Part shown: in pieces, positions 1 through 9,422 of the stretch
Position numbering within the stretch: the first letter of the stretch is position 1
How the letters are laid out: each line of letters begins with the position of its first letter
Assembly (NCBI GenBank): GCA_018195615.1
Contig: JAGTPG010000002.1
Location: forward strand, 2,236,501-2,300,500
Origin: Streptomyces tuirus
Lineage (GTDB): Bacteria; Actinomycetota; Actinomycetes; Streptomycetales; Streptomycetaceae
Direction of reading: 5' to 3'
DNA length: 64,000 nucleotides
Notes under the pieces: model-generated
Seen by the model: only the letters and a program-made list of their open reading frames with translations
What the model was told of the DNA's origin: nothing
The model's database searches: none
Translations under genes and position numbers: made by a program

Positions 1-733
1 CCCAGCCGCCCTGGTGGGGGCCGTTGACCTCGGTGTCCTTCTGCTCCAGGACGATCCGCTCCTCGTACGGCCCGAAGAAGCCGCGCGAGCGGAAGGCGCC
101 CTGCCAGCCGGTCTCCACCCCACCGGCGGGGGCGAGGATCCAGAACCAGCCGTCGTGCCGGTACAGCTTGGGGCCTTCGAGGGTGAACCAGCCGGGTATG
201 CGGTCGGCGTCGACGATCACCTTGCCCTCGTCGAGGAGTTCGGTGCCGTCGGGGCGCATACGGTGGCCGGTGAGGCGGTTCTTGATCCCCGAGCGGGATT
301 TGGCCCAGGCGTGCACCAGATAGGCCTCGCCGGTCTCGTCGTCCCACAGGGGGCAGGGGTCGATCAGGCCCTTGCCGGCCTTCAGCAGGTGCGGGCGGGT
401 CCAGGGGCCCCTGATCTGCGGGGCGTTGACCTGGAAGATGCCCTGGTCGGGGTCGCCCCAGAAGATCCAGAAGCGTTCGTCGTGATACCTGAGGGACGGG
501 GCCCAGACACCGCGGTCGTGGCGGGGTGTCCTGAACTCCTCGGCAGGCTCCAGGCGTTCCAGGGCGTGGCCGATCAGGGTCCAGTTCACCAGGTCGCGGG
601 AGTGGAGCAACGGCAGGCCGGGGGCGCGGCCGAAGCTGGACGCGGTGAGGTAGAAGTCGTCGCCGACGCGGACGACATCGGGGTCGGACCAGTCGGCGTC
701 GAGGACCGGATTGCGGTACGTCCGGGTCGTCAC
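1..733 (-). CDS. GH43 family glycoside hydrolase, N-terminal part (gene continues past base 1)
   Basis: Probable exo-acting beta-xylosidase or alpha-arabinofuranosidase of family GH43. Reading from the GTG at 733 gives 244 residues. All three family residues are visible: the catalytic base in WSDPD (Asp17), the pKa-tuning Asp in LIDPCP (Asp125) and the catalytic acid in LEGPKL (Glu186). The VWAPS segment near residue 77 is also typical of the five-bladed propeller. There is no signal peptide, so it should act in the cytoplasm on imported oligosaccharides. The GTG overlaps the stop of the upstream gene by four bases (GTGA), implying translational coupling at the end of a long operon. The C-terminal part is missing from this window. 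Xylosidase versus arabinofuranosidase cannot be decided from sequence alone. Confidence 0.85.
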   Translation of the reverse strand, partial: MTTRTYRNPVLDADWSDPDVVRVGDDFYLTASSFGRAPGLPLLHSRDLVNWTLIGHALERLEPAEEFRTPRHDRGVWAPSLRYHDERFWIFWGDPDQGIFQVNAPQIRGPWTRPHLLKAGKGLIDPCPLWDDETGEAYLVHAWAKSRSGIKNRLTGHRMRPDGTELLDEGKVIVDADRIPGWFTLEGPKLYRHDGWFWILAPAGGVETGWQGAFRSRGFFGPYEERIVLEQKDTEVNGPHQGGW

Positions 734-1575
734 AGGCTCACCGCCTTGCGGACGAGGGCCGCCGCGGCGTCCCGGTCGAGGCGTCCGTCGGCGACCACGG
801 TGACGACCCGGCGTACGACGGTCTCGCCCGGCGGAAGCGGCAGCCGCTCGTCGTACGCCAGGGAGGAGCCGACACCCGGGTACTCCTCGGTGCGGACGAA
901 CCACGGGTCCCGGCGGGTCTGTTCGGTGGCCCCGGCGAAGACCAGCGTCCAGGTGGAGCCGGCCAGGGCGAGCCAGTCGGCGTGGCTGCCGTGCGCCTCG
1001 CTCTCGCCGTCGGTGCCGGGGGTGAAGACGCCGGGGGCCGCCGCCTCCTTGCGGGCCCGCCAGAAGAAGCCGCCGTAGGCCGCGCCCGGGCGCCCGTTGG
1101 TCGCGGGGCTGCCGATCGACAGCGGGTTCCTGGTGACGTTGGTGAGGGAGAAGGTGAAGTCCAGCGCCCAGGCCTGGTCGGTGAGTTCGGTGGCGGCGAC
1201 CGTGCGGCGCTCGCGCAGCAGCTCGCCGCCCGCGGCCATCCAGCGCAGCTCCTCCACGAAGCCATCCGGGTCGCGCAGCTGGAACGTGACGTGCCGCTGG
1301 GAGCCGTGGTTGTCGAGCTCGGTCGGGCCCTGGTCGCGGACGTAGGTGCGCCCGCCCCAGAAGTTGAACCCCTCGACGTCGGGAACGGCTACACCGACGC
1401 CGAGGTGGTGTGCGTGGTCGGCCGGGCTGAGCTCGGTCACGGCCGTGCCGGCCAGAGTGGTGACGGGGTGCAGATACGGCCGCGGGGAGAGCCGGGCGGG
1501 CAGCTCGGGCCGGGTGTTGTACCGGCCGACCGGCCGGCCCGCGACGCGCAGCACCGCGGTGTCGTTGCTGGTCAT
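730..1575 (-). CDS. PmoA-like (DUF6807) family protein
   Basis: 281-residue cytoplasmic protein resembling the family annotated as methane oxygenase PmoA (DUF6807), which is common in actinobacterial sugar clusters and has nothing to do with methane oxidation here. Supporting features are the HPVTTLAG and HAHHLGVGVAVPDVEGFNFW stretches in the first third, and the Gly-rich GFFWRARKEAAAPGV segment near residue 170. The biochemical role is unknown; the fold is probably a beta-sandwich related to sugar-binding or mutarotase-like proteins. Its ATG overlaps the stop of the oxidoreductase gene (ATGA at 1572-1575) and its stop overlaps the GH43 start. It is therefore part of the pectin/pentose operon and may act on the same sugar as its oxidoreductase neighbour. 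Confidence 0.75.
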   Translation of the reverse strand: MTSNDTAVLRVAGRPVGRYNTRPELPARLSPRPYLHPVTTLAGTAVTELSPADHAHHLGVGVAVPDVEGFNFWGGRTYVRDQGPTELDNHGSQRHVTFQLRDPDGFVEELRWMAAGGELLRERRTVAATELTDQAWALDFTFSLTNVTRNPLSIGSPATNGRPGAAYGGFFWRARKEAAAPGVFTPGTDGESEAHGSHADWLALAGSTWTLVFAGATEQTRRDPWFVRTEEYPGVGSSLAYDERLPLPPGETVVRRVVTVVADGRLDRDAAAALVRKAVSL

Positions 1576-2771
1576 CGGTTGCTCACCTCTTTCGACTGGT
1601 GCTCCGTCGACAGCGCCCAGGGAGCGCCGAGCTCGGAGTAGAGGGAGAGGGTGTCGGCGGCGGCCGCGACGAGCCCGTCGATGCCGGGTACGACCCGGCG
1701 GTTCTCGCCGGGGATGCGGTGCCAGGCGGTGTCCGGCAGCTGGGCCGGGTCGGGCGCGGTACGGATGGCCTCGACGACCTTCATGAAGGCGCCGGTCTCG
1801 TGCGGCGGGACCAGCAGGTCCGCGCCGGTGGTGAGGTGCGCGACGAGGTTCTCCAGCAGGTCGGTGCGGCCGTGGTCGGACTCCTCCGGGCCATGGCCCG
1901 CGCGCTGGAGCAGCACACGGTCCTGCTTGTACCAGAAGGTGATCCGGCCGCTGCTGCCGTGCACCAGGACGTACGGCTCGTCCGCCTCCTCGGCGCACAG
2001 GGTCGCGGCGACGGTGACCGGGTGGCCCTGCGCGGTGGTGATCCGGACGCAGGAGGTGTCGTCGGACTCGATGGCGTTGGCGTGCAGCAGCTCGGTCTCG
2101 ATGCCGGTGACGTCCTCGGCGCGGGTGCTGCCGCCCAGGGCGAGGGCGGTGGCGACGGCGTGGGCGAGCGGGTTGGTCAGGGCCCCGTCGATCACGTCGA
2201 CGCCGTTGAGACGCCGCTTGCCCGCCCAGGGCGCCCGCTTGAAGTAGTCCTCGGTCCGCACCCAGGCCCCGGCCCCGCCGAGCCCGACCAGCCGGCCGAT
2301 GGCGCCCTGGTCGACCAGCTCGCGGATGGCCGGCAGGGCGTGCGAGCCCAGCGACTGGAAGCCGATCTGGCAGACGACCCCGGCCGCGGCGACCCCGTCG
2401 GCCATCCGGCGGAACTCGGCGTACGAGGGAGCGGGCGGCTTCTCCAGGAGGATGTGCACGCCCCGTTCGGCCGCCGTGAGCGCGAGGTCCGTGTGGGTCG
2501 GGATCGGGGTGCAGATCACGGCGATCCGGGCGCCGGTGGAGTCCAGCAGCGCTCCGAAGTCGGCGGACTGCTCGGGCATGCCCAGGTCGCCGAGTTCCTC
2601 CTCGGTCAGCGGCGTCAGCTCGCAGACGCCGACCAGCCGCACGAGGCCCTGTTGCTGCAGACGGCAGATGTTCTCGACGTGCCAGCGGCCGTGGCCCCGG
2701 GCACCGGCGAGGACGACGGGCAGGGGTGTGCTCAGGGGTTCGCTCATGGCGTCGATCATGCGACCGGTCAT
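1572..2771 (-). CDS. Gfo/Idh/MocA family NAD(P)-dependent sugar oxidoreductase
   Basis: 399 residues. The N-terminal Rossmann domain shows VVLAGARGHGRWH as the nucleotide-binding loop, VICTPIPTHTDLAL, and the family signature LLEKPP near residue 110, where EKP carries the catalytic Lys. The C-terminal half is the alpha/beta dimerisation and substrate domain. Members oxidise or epimerise sugars and inositols; the substrate here is inferred to be a pectin- or hemicellulose-derived sugar from context. The start at 2771 has a GGGAGG ribosome site about six bases upstream and overlaps the stop of the pectate lyase gene (ATGA). Later starts at 2759 and 2747 are possible but lack that spacing. The gene is co-transcribed with the PmoA-like gene by a second four-base overlap. 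Confidence 0.88.
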   Translation of the reverse strand: MTGRMIDAMSEPLSTPLPVVLAGARGHGRWHVENICRLQQQGLVRLVGVCELTPLTEEELGDLGMPEQSADFGALLDSTGARIAVICTPIPTHTDLALTAAERGVHILLEKPPAPSYAEFRRMADGVAAAGVVCQIGFQSLGSHALPAIRELVDQGAIGRLVGLGGAGAWVRTEDYFKRAPWAGKRRLNGVDVIDGALTNPLAHAVATALALGGSTRAEDVTGIETELLHANAIESDDTSCVRITTAQGHPVTVAATLCAEEADEPYVLVHGSSGRITFWYKQDRVLLQRAGHGPEESDHGRTDLLENLVAHLTTGADLLVPPHETGAFMKVVEAIRTAPDPAQLPDTAWHRIPGENRRVVPGIDGLVAAAADTLSLYSELGAPWALSTEHQSKEVSNR

Positions 2772-4049
2772 GGGATCCTCCCCGCTCCCGCGCCGCGGGC
2801 CACCGCCCGGTCGGCCGCCGCGGCACTGTCGATCCGTCCGTGCAGGGCGGGGGTCCAGCCGACGTCGGCGGTCAGGTCGCGCTCGCTGCCGGAGTTGTAG
2901 GCGTTGTGGATGGCGAGCAGGTCGACCGGGAAGCCGTTGAAGAGGGTGCCGCTCTGGTGCAGGGCGCTGCCGTTCCAGCTCTTGACCAGGTCGGCGACCT
3001 CCACATGGCCGGGGCGTGGAAGGCGTTGTTCTCGGCGTAGATCTTCGACTCGGTGGAGACGCCCAGGGAGTAGCGGTGGTCGTCGGTGATCTCGTACCGG
3101 TTGTTGTAGACGTGCACCTGGCCGAAGCGGACCCGCGGGACGCGCTGGACGAGGGATTCGAACTCGTTGTGGTGCAGGGTGACCCGGAGCCTGCCCCGGT
3201 CGCCGGTGGCGGTGTCGCCGTTGCCGATGAGCATCGCCTTGTCGTGGCCGGTGAAGCGGCTCCAGGAGACGGTGACGAGGTCGGAGCCGCCTGTGATGTC
3301 CAGCAGGCCGTCGTGGCGCAGGTAGTTTCGGGCGAAGTGGGTGGGCTCGCCGGCGTCCGGGTGGCCCTTGTCGCTCAGGGTCACATGGTCGACCCACACA
3401 TGGGTGGCACCGGACAGCCAGATGTTGTCGTAGGCCGTCTTCCAGTCGCCGAGGCCGCCGGTGTTGGGCTGCCAGACGGGAAAGCAGTCGTAGGCGTCGC
3501 GCACGTCGAGGTTGCGGATGATCACGTTCCCGGCGTTCTTCACCTGGAGACTGGCGCCCTTCAGTACGGCCGAGTCTCCGAGTCCGACGATGGTGGTGTT
3601 GGAGCCGACGGGCAGCACGATCCGCTCGGCCTGCCGGGCCGCCGAGGCTTGGCGTGCCTCCTCCTGAGGGCCGCTGGGCTTGGCCGAGCCCCAGGTGCGG
3701 GGGTCGTAGGCGGTCAGGTACTTCTTCAGGTCGTAGCCGCCGGTGGCGTAGTCGGAGCAGCCCAGGCGGTCGCCGTCGTCGTCGGTGTTGGCGTCGACGG
3801 TCCCGGCGATCTTGATGATCTTCGGGGTGTCGCTGCCGCCGTCAAGGGCGCGGACGAGCCCGGCCCGGTCGGTGACGGTGAAGACATGGGCGTCGTCGGC
3901 CGCGGCGCCTCCCGTGGTGCCCGAGCCGTACGAGGCCCAGCCGTCGTTCGCCGGGAGGGTGTCGCGGCCGATGTCCCGGCCCTCGGCGTGCGCGGGACGC
4001 AGAGCACCCCCAACAGCCCGGCCGCCACCGCCAGTTGTCCGATTCTCAT
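2768..4049 (-). CDS. secreted pectate lyase, PL1 family (two apparent one-base frameshifts)
   Basis: Secreted polysaccharide lyase 1 enzyme that cleaves polygalacturonate by beta-elimination. With one base restored near 3,990 and one near 3,012 the gene reads through as about 427 residues. The signal peptide starts MRIGQLAVAAGLLGVL and, after the first repair, ends in PAHA before EGRDIG. The parallel beta-helix carries WVDHVTLSD, LVTVSWSRFTGHDK and HHNEFESLVQRVPRVRFG; the last contains the family's catalytic Arg and is followed by VHVYNNRY. The start at 4049 overlaps the permease stop (ATGA) and the end overlaps the oxidoreductase start. Both breaks lie in GC runs and fit lost bases rather than true inactivation. 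Its place inside a sugar-transport operon suggests that products are imported. Confidence 0.9.
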
Positions 4050-4941
4050 CCCTTCACCGCCCCCGCGCTGAACCCGGTGATCAGCCACTTCTGGATGAAG
4101 GCGAAGACGATCACGACCGGCACGGCCGCGATGATGCCGCCCGCGGCGAGCGCGCCCAGGTCGACGCTGTCCGCGCTCATCAGGGAGTTGAGGCCGACGG
4201 GGATCGTCTGCTTGTCCTGGTTGTTCAGGAACATCAGGGCGAACAGGAAGTGGTTCCAGGAGTGGACGAAGGCGAACGAGCCCACGGCGATCAGGCCGGG
4301 CCGCAGCAGCGGCAGCACCACGATCCGGAAGGCCGTCATACGGTTGCAGCCGTCCACCCAGGCCGCCTCCTCCAGGGAGTACGGCACGTTCTTGATGAAG
4401 TTGCTGATCAGGATCATCGACAGCGGCAGCTGGAAGACCGTCTCGGCGAGGATGACACTGCCCAGCGAGTTGATCATCTGCAGTTCGGCGAAGATCTCGA
4501 AGAGCGGCACCAGCAGCAGCGCGCCCGGCACGAACTGGGAGCACAGCAGGGCCAGCATGAAGGCCCGCTTGATCTTGAAGTCGAACCGGGCGAGGGCGTA
4601 GCCGCCGGCCAGCGCGACCAGCGTCGTCATGAGCAGGGTGGCGACGCCAACGAGGACGCTGTTGGCGAAGTAGGTGCCGAAGCTGCGCTCCGTCCACACC
4701 TTCTCGAAGTGCTCGAAGGTGATCGGCCAGGGCACGAGCGAGGTGGAGCCGGCCGGGCGCAGCGAGAAGAGCAGGATCCAGTAGAAGGGGATGATGGTGA
4801 AGAGGAGGTAGATGCCCAGGGGCAGGTAGATCTGCCAGCGGGCGCCTCGTCCCAGGCGCGGTTCTTCTTCGGGGGACGCGGCGGTTCGGGGGTGGCGCGC
4901 ACGGGGGCGGGCACCGTCTTGGTGGCTTCCTTGACGCTCAC
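4046..4941 (-). CDS. carbohydrate ABC transporter permease, MalG-type (one apparent frameshift)
   Basis: Inner-membrane permease of the CUT1 sugar importer family, 298 residues after restoring one base near 4,853. The N-terminal cytoplasmic tail MSVKEATKTVPAPVR is in one frame; the first membrane helix (LPLGIYLLFTIIPFYWILLF) and the rest are in the next. The cytoplasmic EAA loop that docks on the ATPase reads EEAAWVDGCNRMTAFRIVVL. The C-terminus ends in TGFSAGAVKG, typical of MalG-like subunits. Four-base overlaps link it to the MalF-type gene upstream and the pectate lyase downstream. No ATPase gene is nearby; Streptomyces commonly share one MsiK-type ATPase among such systems. No solute-binding protein gene is adjacent, which is unusual. 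Confidence 0.9.
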
Positions 4942-5872
4942 TTGCTCTCGCCTCCGAACTTGCTCAGCCGCAGGTAGACCATCGAGCAGAAGAGCAGGAT
5001 CACGAACGCCACCGTGGTCAGGGCCGACGCGTAGCCGAAGTTGTGGGCGTCGACGGATGTGTTGGCGATGTAGAGCGGGAGGGTCGTGGTCTCCCCGCCG
5101 GCCCGCCGCCGGTCAGCGTGTAGAGGAGGTCGACGTTGTTGAACTCCCACACGGCGCGCAGCAGCGTGGACAGGATGATGGCGTCCTTCAGATGCGGCAG
5201 CGTGATGTGCCAGAACTGCTTGAGGCGGCTGGCCCCGTCGACCTCGGCGGCCTCGTACAGGTCCTTCGACACGGACTGGAGGTCGGCGAGGATGAGGATC
5301 GCGAAGAACGGCACGCCCCGCCACAGGTCGGCGACGACCGCCGCCGGGAACACCGTGGAGGTGTCCGACAGCCAGCTGGTGCCGTAGGAGCCGATGCCCA
5401 TGTCCGCGAGGTAACGGGTGATGCCCGTCTGGGAGTTGTAGAGCAGCACCCAGATCGCGGAGGTCAGCACGCCGGAGACGGCCCACGGGGAGAAGACCAG
5501 GGCGCGTCCCAGGCCCCGGCCCACGAAGGTCTGGTTGACGATGAGGGCCAGCGCGAGACCGAACAGCAGTTGGAGGCCGACCTCCACGAAGACCCACTTG
5601 GCGCTGAAGACCAGGGTGTCCCAGAAGACCGGGTCCTTCGTGAAGGCGTGGACGAAGTTGTCGAAGCCCGCGTAGCCGTTCCGCCACGGCTTGGTGGGGT
5701 TGTAGTTCTGCAGGCTGTAGTAGAAGACACTGATGACCGGGTAGGCGATGAAGCCCAGCATGAGCAGGGCGGCCGGCGCGATCAGCAGGTACGGGAGCCT
5801 GCGCGGCGTGGCGGAGGCCCGGCGCCGCCGGGGTGGCGCGGGCGGTTTCGCCACGGCTGCGGCTTGGGCCAT
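4938..5872 (-). CDS. carbohydrate ABC transporter permease, MalF-type (one apparent frameshift)
   Basis: First permease of the CUT1 pair, 311 residues after restoring one base near 5,100. The N-terminus is Pro/Arg-rich, then LPYLLIAPAALLMLGFIAYP forms the first membrane helix. The EAA loop is YEAAEVDGASRLKQFWHITL. After TLTGGGPAG the frame shifts and continues GETTTLPLYIANTSV, then a last helix before LRLSKFGGESK. The ATG at 5872 opens this transcriptional block after a 120-base spacer downstream of the IlvD-type gene. That spacer holds an operator-like palindrome. Two permeases without a binding-protein gene suggest that the lipoprotein is encoded elsewhere or was lost. Confidence 0.9.
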
Positions 5873-5925
5873 GACTGTTCTCCGTTCTCAGTACGTCGTG
5901 GTACGTCGTGCTTCGGTGCGTGCGC

Positions 5926-5940
5926 GGGAAGCGCTTTCTT
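5926..5940. promoter_or_regulatory. LacI-type operator candidate upstream of the permease genes
   Basis: The spacer between the dehydratase and permease genes contains GGGAAGCGCTTTCTT, with a perfect AAGCGCTT core and a central CG, as in many LacI-family operators of Streptomyces sugar genes. Position and symmetry are direct observations; regulator identity is inferred. A related CGCTTTCT half-site occurs at 9423-9440. Confidence 0.45.
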
Positions 5941-5992
5941 CCTGTGCAGGGTCGTGCCGGGTCGTGCTGAGGTACCTGGGTGGTGCGGTGGT

Positions 5993-7723
5993 TCAGCTCG
6001 CGTACGGGTCGGCGACCCGGCCCGGACGGGCGAGGAACTCGAAGTCGCAGCCGGTGTCGGCCTGCGTGATCTGCTCGTTGTAAAGCGCGCCGTAGCCGCG
6101 CTCGTACCGGGTGGGCGGCGGCGTCCAGTCCGCCCTCCTGCGCTCCAGCTCCTCGTCGTCCACGTTGAGTTGGAGGAGCCTGGCCTCGACGTCCAGGGTG
6201 ATCGAGTCACCGCTGCGGACCAGGGCCAGCGGCCCGCCGATGTACGACTCGGGCGCGATGTGCAGCGCGCACGCGCCGTAGCTCGTGCCGCTCATCCGGG
6301 CGTCGGAGATCCGGACCATGTCCCGTACGCCCTGCTTCAGCAGGCGGTCGGGGATCGGCAGCATGCCGTACTCGGGCATGCCCGGGCCGCCCTTGGGTCC
6401 GGCGTTGCGCAGCACCAGCACGCTGTCGGCGGTGATGTTCAGCCCGGGGTCGTTGATGGTGCGCTGCATGGTCTTGTAGTCGTCGAAGACGACCGCGGGA
6501 CCGGTGTGCTTGAGCAGGTGGCGCTCGGCGGCGATGTGCTTGATGACGGCGCCGTCGGGGCAGAGGTTGCCGCGCAGCACGGCGACCCCGCCCTCGGCGG
6601 CGACCGGGTTCTCGCGGGTGCGGATGACGTCGTCGTCGTGGACGACGGCGCTCTCGATCTGCTCGCCCAGGGTGCCGTTGACGGTGGGCCGGTCCAGGTG
6701 CAGCAGGTCGGTGATCCGCGAGAGGAAGGCGGGCAGGCCGCCGGCGAAGTAGAAGTCCTCCATGAGGTACGTCTGTCCGCCGGGCCGGACGTTGGCGAGC
6801 ACCGGCACAGTGCGGGCGATGCGGTCGAAGTCGTCGAGGGTGAGGTGGACCCCGCAGCGTCCCGCCATCGCGATCAGGTGGATGACGGCGTTGGTGGAGC
6901 CGCCGAGCCCGAGCACCGTGGTGACGGCGTCCTCGAAGGCCTCGCGGGTGAGGATCCGGGACGGCTTGAGCGCGGTCCAGGCGAGCTCCACGGCACGGCG
7001 CCCGGAGGCGGCGGCCATCCGCTCGTGCCCGGAGTCGACGGCCGGGATCGAGGAGGCGCCCGGCAGTGTCATGCCGAGGGCTTCCGCCGCCGCGGTCATC
7101 GTCGACGCGGTCCCCATGGTCATGCAGTGACCGGGTGAACGCGCCAGCCCGCCCTGCAGCTCCCGCAGTTCGCAGTCGGTCAGGTTGCCCGCGCGGTGCT
7201 CGTCCCAGTACTTCCACATGTCGGTGCCGGACCCGAGGGTCTCACCGCGCCAGTGGCCCGGCAGCATCGGCCCCGCGGGCACGAAGAGCGCCGGTACGTC
7301 GGCCGAGGCCGCGCCCATGAGCAGCGCGGGCGTCGACTTGTCGCAGCCGCCGAGCAGCACCGCCGCGTCGATCGGGTACGACCGCAGCAGCTCCTCCGTC
7401 TCCATGGAGAGGAGGTTGCGGTAGAGCATCGGGGTCGGCTTCTGGTACGTCTCGGAGAGCGTGGCGACCGGGAACTCCAGCGGGAAGCCGCCGGCCTGCC
7501 ACACTCCCCGCTTGACCGCCTCGGCGCGCTCGCGCAGATGGACGTGGCAGGGGTTGATGTCGGACCAGGTGTTCAGCACGGCGATCACCGGGCGGCCCTG
7601 GTACTCCTCCGCCTCGTAGCCGAGCTGCCGCATCCGGGCGTTGTGCGACCAGGTGCGCAGCTGGCCCTCGGCGCCGTACCACTGGTGGCTCCTGAGGTCC
7701 TCGGGACGCAGCCTGCCGGTCAT
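5993..7723 (-). CDS. IlvD/Edd family sugar-acid dehydratase (arabonate/galactonate/xylonate type)
   Basis: 576-residue Fe-S dehydratase that removes water from an aldonic acid to give a 2-keto-3-deoxy acid. The three cluster cysteines of the family are present: Cys59 in NPCHVH, Cys127 in LLGGCDKSTPA and Cys200 in SPGHCMTMGTAS. The length and the KPTPMLYRN and GTDMWKYWDE stretches fit the sugar-acid branch rather than dihydroxyacid dehydratase IlvD. The ATG at 7723 overlaps the stop of the DapA-like gene (ATGA). Together with that gene it forms the dehydratase and lyase/dehydratase steps of a non-phosphorylative pathway, probably for L-arabonate or a related pentonate. The exact substrate is inferred. 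Confidence 0.85.
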   Translation of the reverse strand: MTGRLRPEDLRSHQWYGAEGQLRTWSHNARMRQLGYEAEEYQGRPVIAVLNTWSDINPCHVHLRERAEAVKRGVWQAGGFPLEFPVATLSETYQKPTPMLYRNLLSMETEELLRSYPIDAAVLLGGCDKSTPALLMGAASADVPALFVPAGPMLPGHWRGETLGSGTDMWKYWDEHRAGNLTDCELRELQGGLARSPGHCMTMGTASTMTAAAEALGMTLPGASSIPAVDSGHERMAAASGRRAVELAWTALKPSRILTREAFEDAVTTVLGLGGSTNAVIHLIAMAGRCGVHLTLDDFDRIARTVPVLANVRPGGQTYLMEDFYFAGGLPAFLSRITDLLHLDRPTVNGTLGEQIESAVVHDDDVIRTRENPVAAEGGVAVLRGNLCPDGAVIKHIAAERHLLKHTGPAVVFDDYKTMQRTINDPGLNITADSVLVLRNAGPKGGPGMPEYGMLPIPDRLLKQGVRDMVRISDARMSGTSYGACALHIAPESYIGGPLALVRSGDSITLDVEARLLQLNVDDEELERRRADWTPPPTRYERGYGALYNEQITQADTGCDFEFLARPGRVADPYAS

Positions 7724-8630
7724 ATCGACCACCCCGCGGCGATCGCGGCGACCTCGGCGCGCTCGCCTTCGGGCAGTTGCCTGCTCGGCGGGCGGACCTC
7801 GCGCCGGCACAGTCCGAGGGAGGCGAGGGCCTCCTTGACGACGGTGACGTTGTCGGCGGAGCCGTTGGCCGCGCGCAGCTCCTCGAAGCGGCGGATCTGC
7901 TCCCAGACCTTCATGGCCGCCGGGTAGTCGCCGGAGCGCAGCGCCTCGATCATGTTCAGGGAGACGGCCGGGGCGACGTTGACCAGCCCGGAGGTGAAGC
8001 CGGTGGCGCCCGCGGAGAAGTAGGAGGGGCGTACGGCTCGGCGAGTCCGGCGACCCACACGAACCGCTCCAGGCCCGCGTCCCGGGCGAAGGCGGCGAAC
8101 TTGGCGGCGTCCGGCACGGCGTACTTCACGCCGATGACGTTCGGACAGTGGTCGGCGAGTTCGGCGAGGCGGGCGCCGGGGAGCTGCGCGTTGCGGATGT
8201 ACGGGACGACGCCCAGCTCGGGCACCGCCTCGGCGATGGCGCGGTGGTAGTCGACCCAGCCGGCCTGTGAGACGTAGGGGTGGACGGGCTGGTGGACCAT
8301 CACCATCTGGGCGCCGAGCTCACGGGCGTGCCGGGCGGAGGCGACGGCGGTCGGGACGTCGTGCCCGACCCCGACGAGGATCGCGGCCCGCTCCCCGGCC
8401 TCGTCGATGGTCAGCTCGGTGACGAGCCGGCGCTCTTCGGGGGTCAGGGCGTAGAACTCGCCGGTGTTCCCGTTCGGGGTGAGGGTCGTGATGCCGCCGT
8501 CGAGCAGGCGGCGCAGCAGGGCCCGGTAGGTGTCCCGCTCGACGGAGCCGTCCTCGGCGAACGGGGTCACCGGGATCGCCACCACGTCGGCCAGGGCCGC
8601 CCGCTGGGTCTCGAACGCCACGCTGCTCAT
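7720..8630 (-). CDS. DapA-family 2-keto-3-deoxy-sugar-acid lyase/dehydratase (one apparent frameshift)
   Basis: TIM-barrel class I aldolase-like enzyme, 303 residues after restoring one base near 8,031. Visible family features are PVTPFAEDGSV, the GNTGEFYALTPEE pyruvate-binding loop, Tyr in VVPYIRN and the Schiff-base Lys in VIGVKYAVPD. After the break it continues SYFSAGATGFTSGLVNVAP. DapA family members next to IlvD/Edd dehydratases usually act on 2-keto-3-deoxy-pentonates or hexonates, so lysine synthesis is unlikely; the window has a true dapA at 38.5 kb. The start at 8630 overlaps the GntR gene stop (ATGA) and the stop overlaps the dehydratase start, giving tight coupling. Confidence 0.85.
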
Positions 8631-9285
8631 TCCTGACCTTCCTGTTCCAGTCCTGCCTGGGGGAAAGCGCGCTGCACGAAGGACGCGATGTGGGAGTGGA
8701 GGGCGCGGGCCGCGCCGTCGGCGTCGCCGTCGAGGGCGAGCCGGAGGATCTCGCGGTGCTCGCCGGCTTCCCGCTCCCAGGAGGGCGAGGCGGCCCAGGC
8801 GACGGCGGAGACCAGGGCGGCCTGGTCGCGGACCTCGTCGAGCATCCGGCCGAGCAGCGGGTTGCCGCACGGCAGGTACAGGGCGCGGTGGAACTCCCGG
8901 TTGGCCAGGGAGCGTTCGGCGGTGTCGGTGGCGGCGTCGGCCCGGGTCAGCGCGGACCGGGCGGCGTCCAGGGAGGCCCCGCGCTGCACGGCGCGCTTCA
9001 GCGCCTCGGGCTCCAGCAGCAGCCGCACGTCGTAGACCTCGCGCGCCATGTCCGCGTCCACCATGCGCACCGTGACGCCCTTGTACTGGCTCATCACGAC
9101 CAGCCCGGTCCCGGCGAGGGTCTTGAGCGCCTCGCGCACGGGGGTCTTCGACACCCGAACTGCGCGGCGAGCTCGGTCTCGACCAGCGCCTGGCCGGGCG
9201 TCAGCTGCCCGGTGAGGATGCGGTGTTTGATCCCCTCCAGCACGTACTGCGTGCGGGAGGGGATCGGCGTGGGCACAGAGGTCAT
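8627..9285 (-). CDS. GntR family (FCD-type) transcriptional regulator (one apparent frameshift)
   Basis: First gene of the leftward catabolic chain, 219 residues after restoring one G near 9,155. The winged helix runs from about residue 12 (QYVLEGIKHRILTGQLTPG) to the recognition helix SKTPVREALKTL. The FCD ligand domain follows, with RLLLEPEAL, the metal-ligand-rich NREFHRALY and EHREILRLALDGD segments. FCD regulators sense sugar acids and usually repress the operon they head. The break falls inside a GGG run in the recognition helix, where a real frameshift would destroy the protein. Its likely operator is the CGTAC-GAA-GTACG repeat at 9356-9368, 71 bases upstream of the ATG. Confidence 0.88.
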
Positions 9286-9355
9286 GCGCGCCTCTCGGAT
9301 CTCGCGGTCTCGGTGGATCGCGTATCGGATCTCGCGTATCGCGTCTCATATATGA

Positions 9356-9368
9356 CGTACGAAGTACG
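9356..9368. promoter_or_regulatory. inverted-repeat operator candidate for the GntR regulator
   Basis: Perfect five-base arms CGTAC and GTACG separated by GAA, in an AT-richer patch with TATATGA just before it. It lies upstream of the divergent-looking start of the GntR gene at 9285, so autoregulation and control of the catabolic chain are plausible. The link to this regulator is inferred from position. Confidence 0.45.
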
Positions 9369-9422
9369 ACGCGATGACGGTAGGAGGGCGCGTTTGTTTC
9401 GTCAATGCTTCTGACGCAAGAA

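Noticed and set aside
3785..7138. 1,117-codon open frame on the plus strand
   Set aside because: It is antisense to pectate lyase, two permeases and the IlvD/Edd gene, has no homology-like pattern, and arises from GC-rich codon bias.
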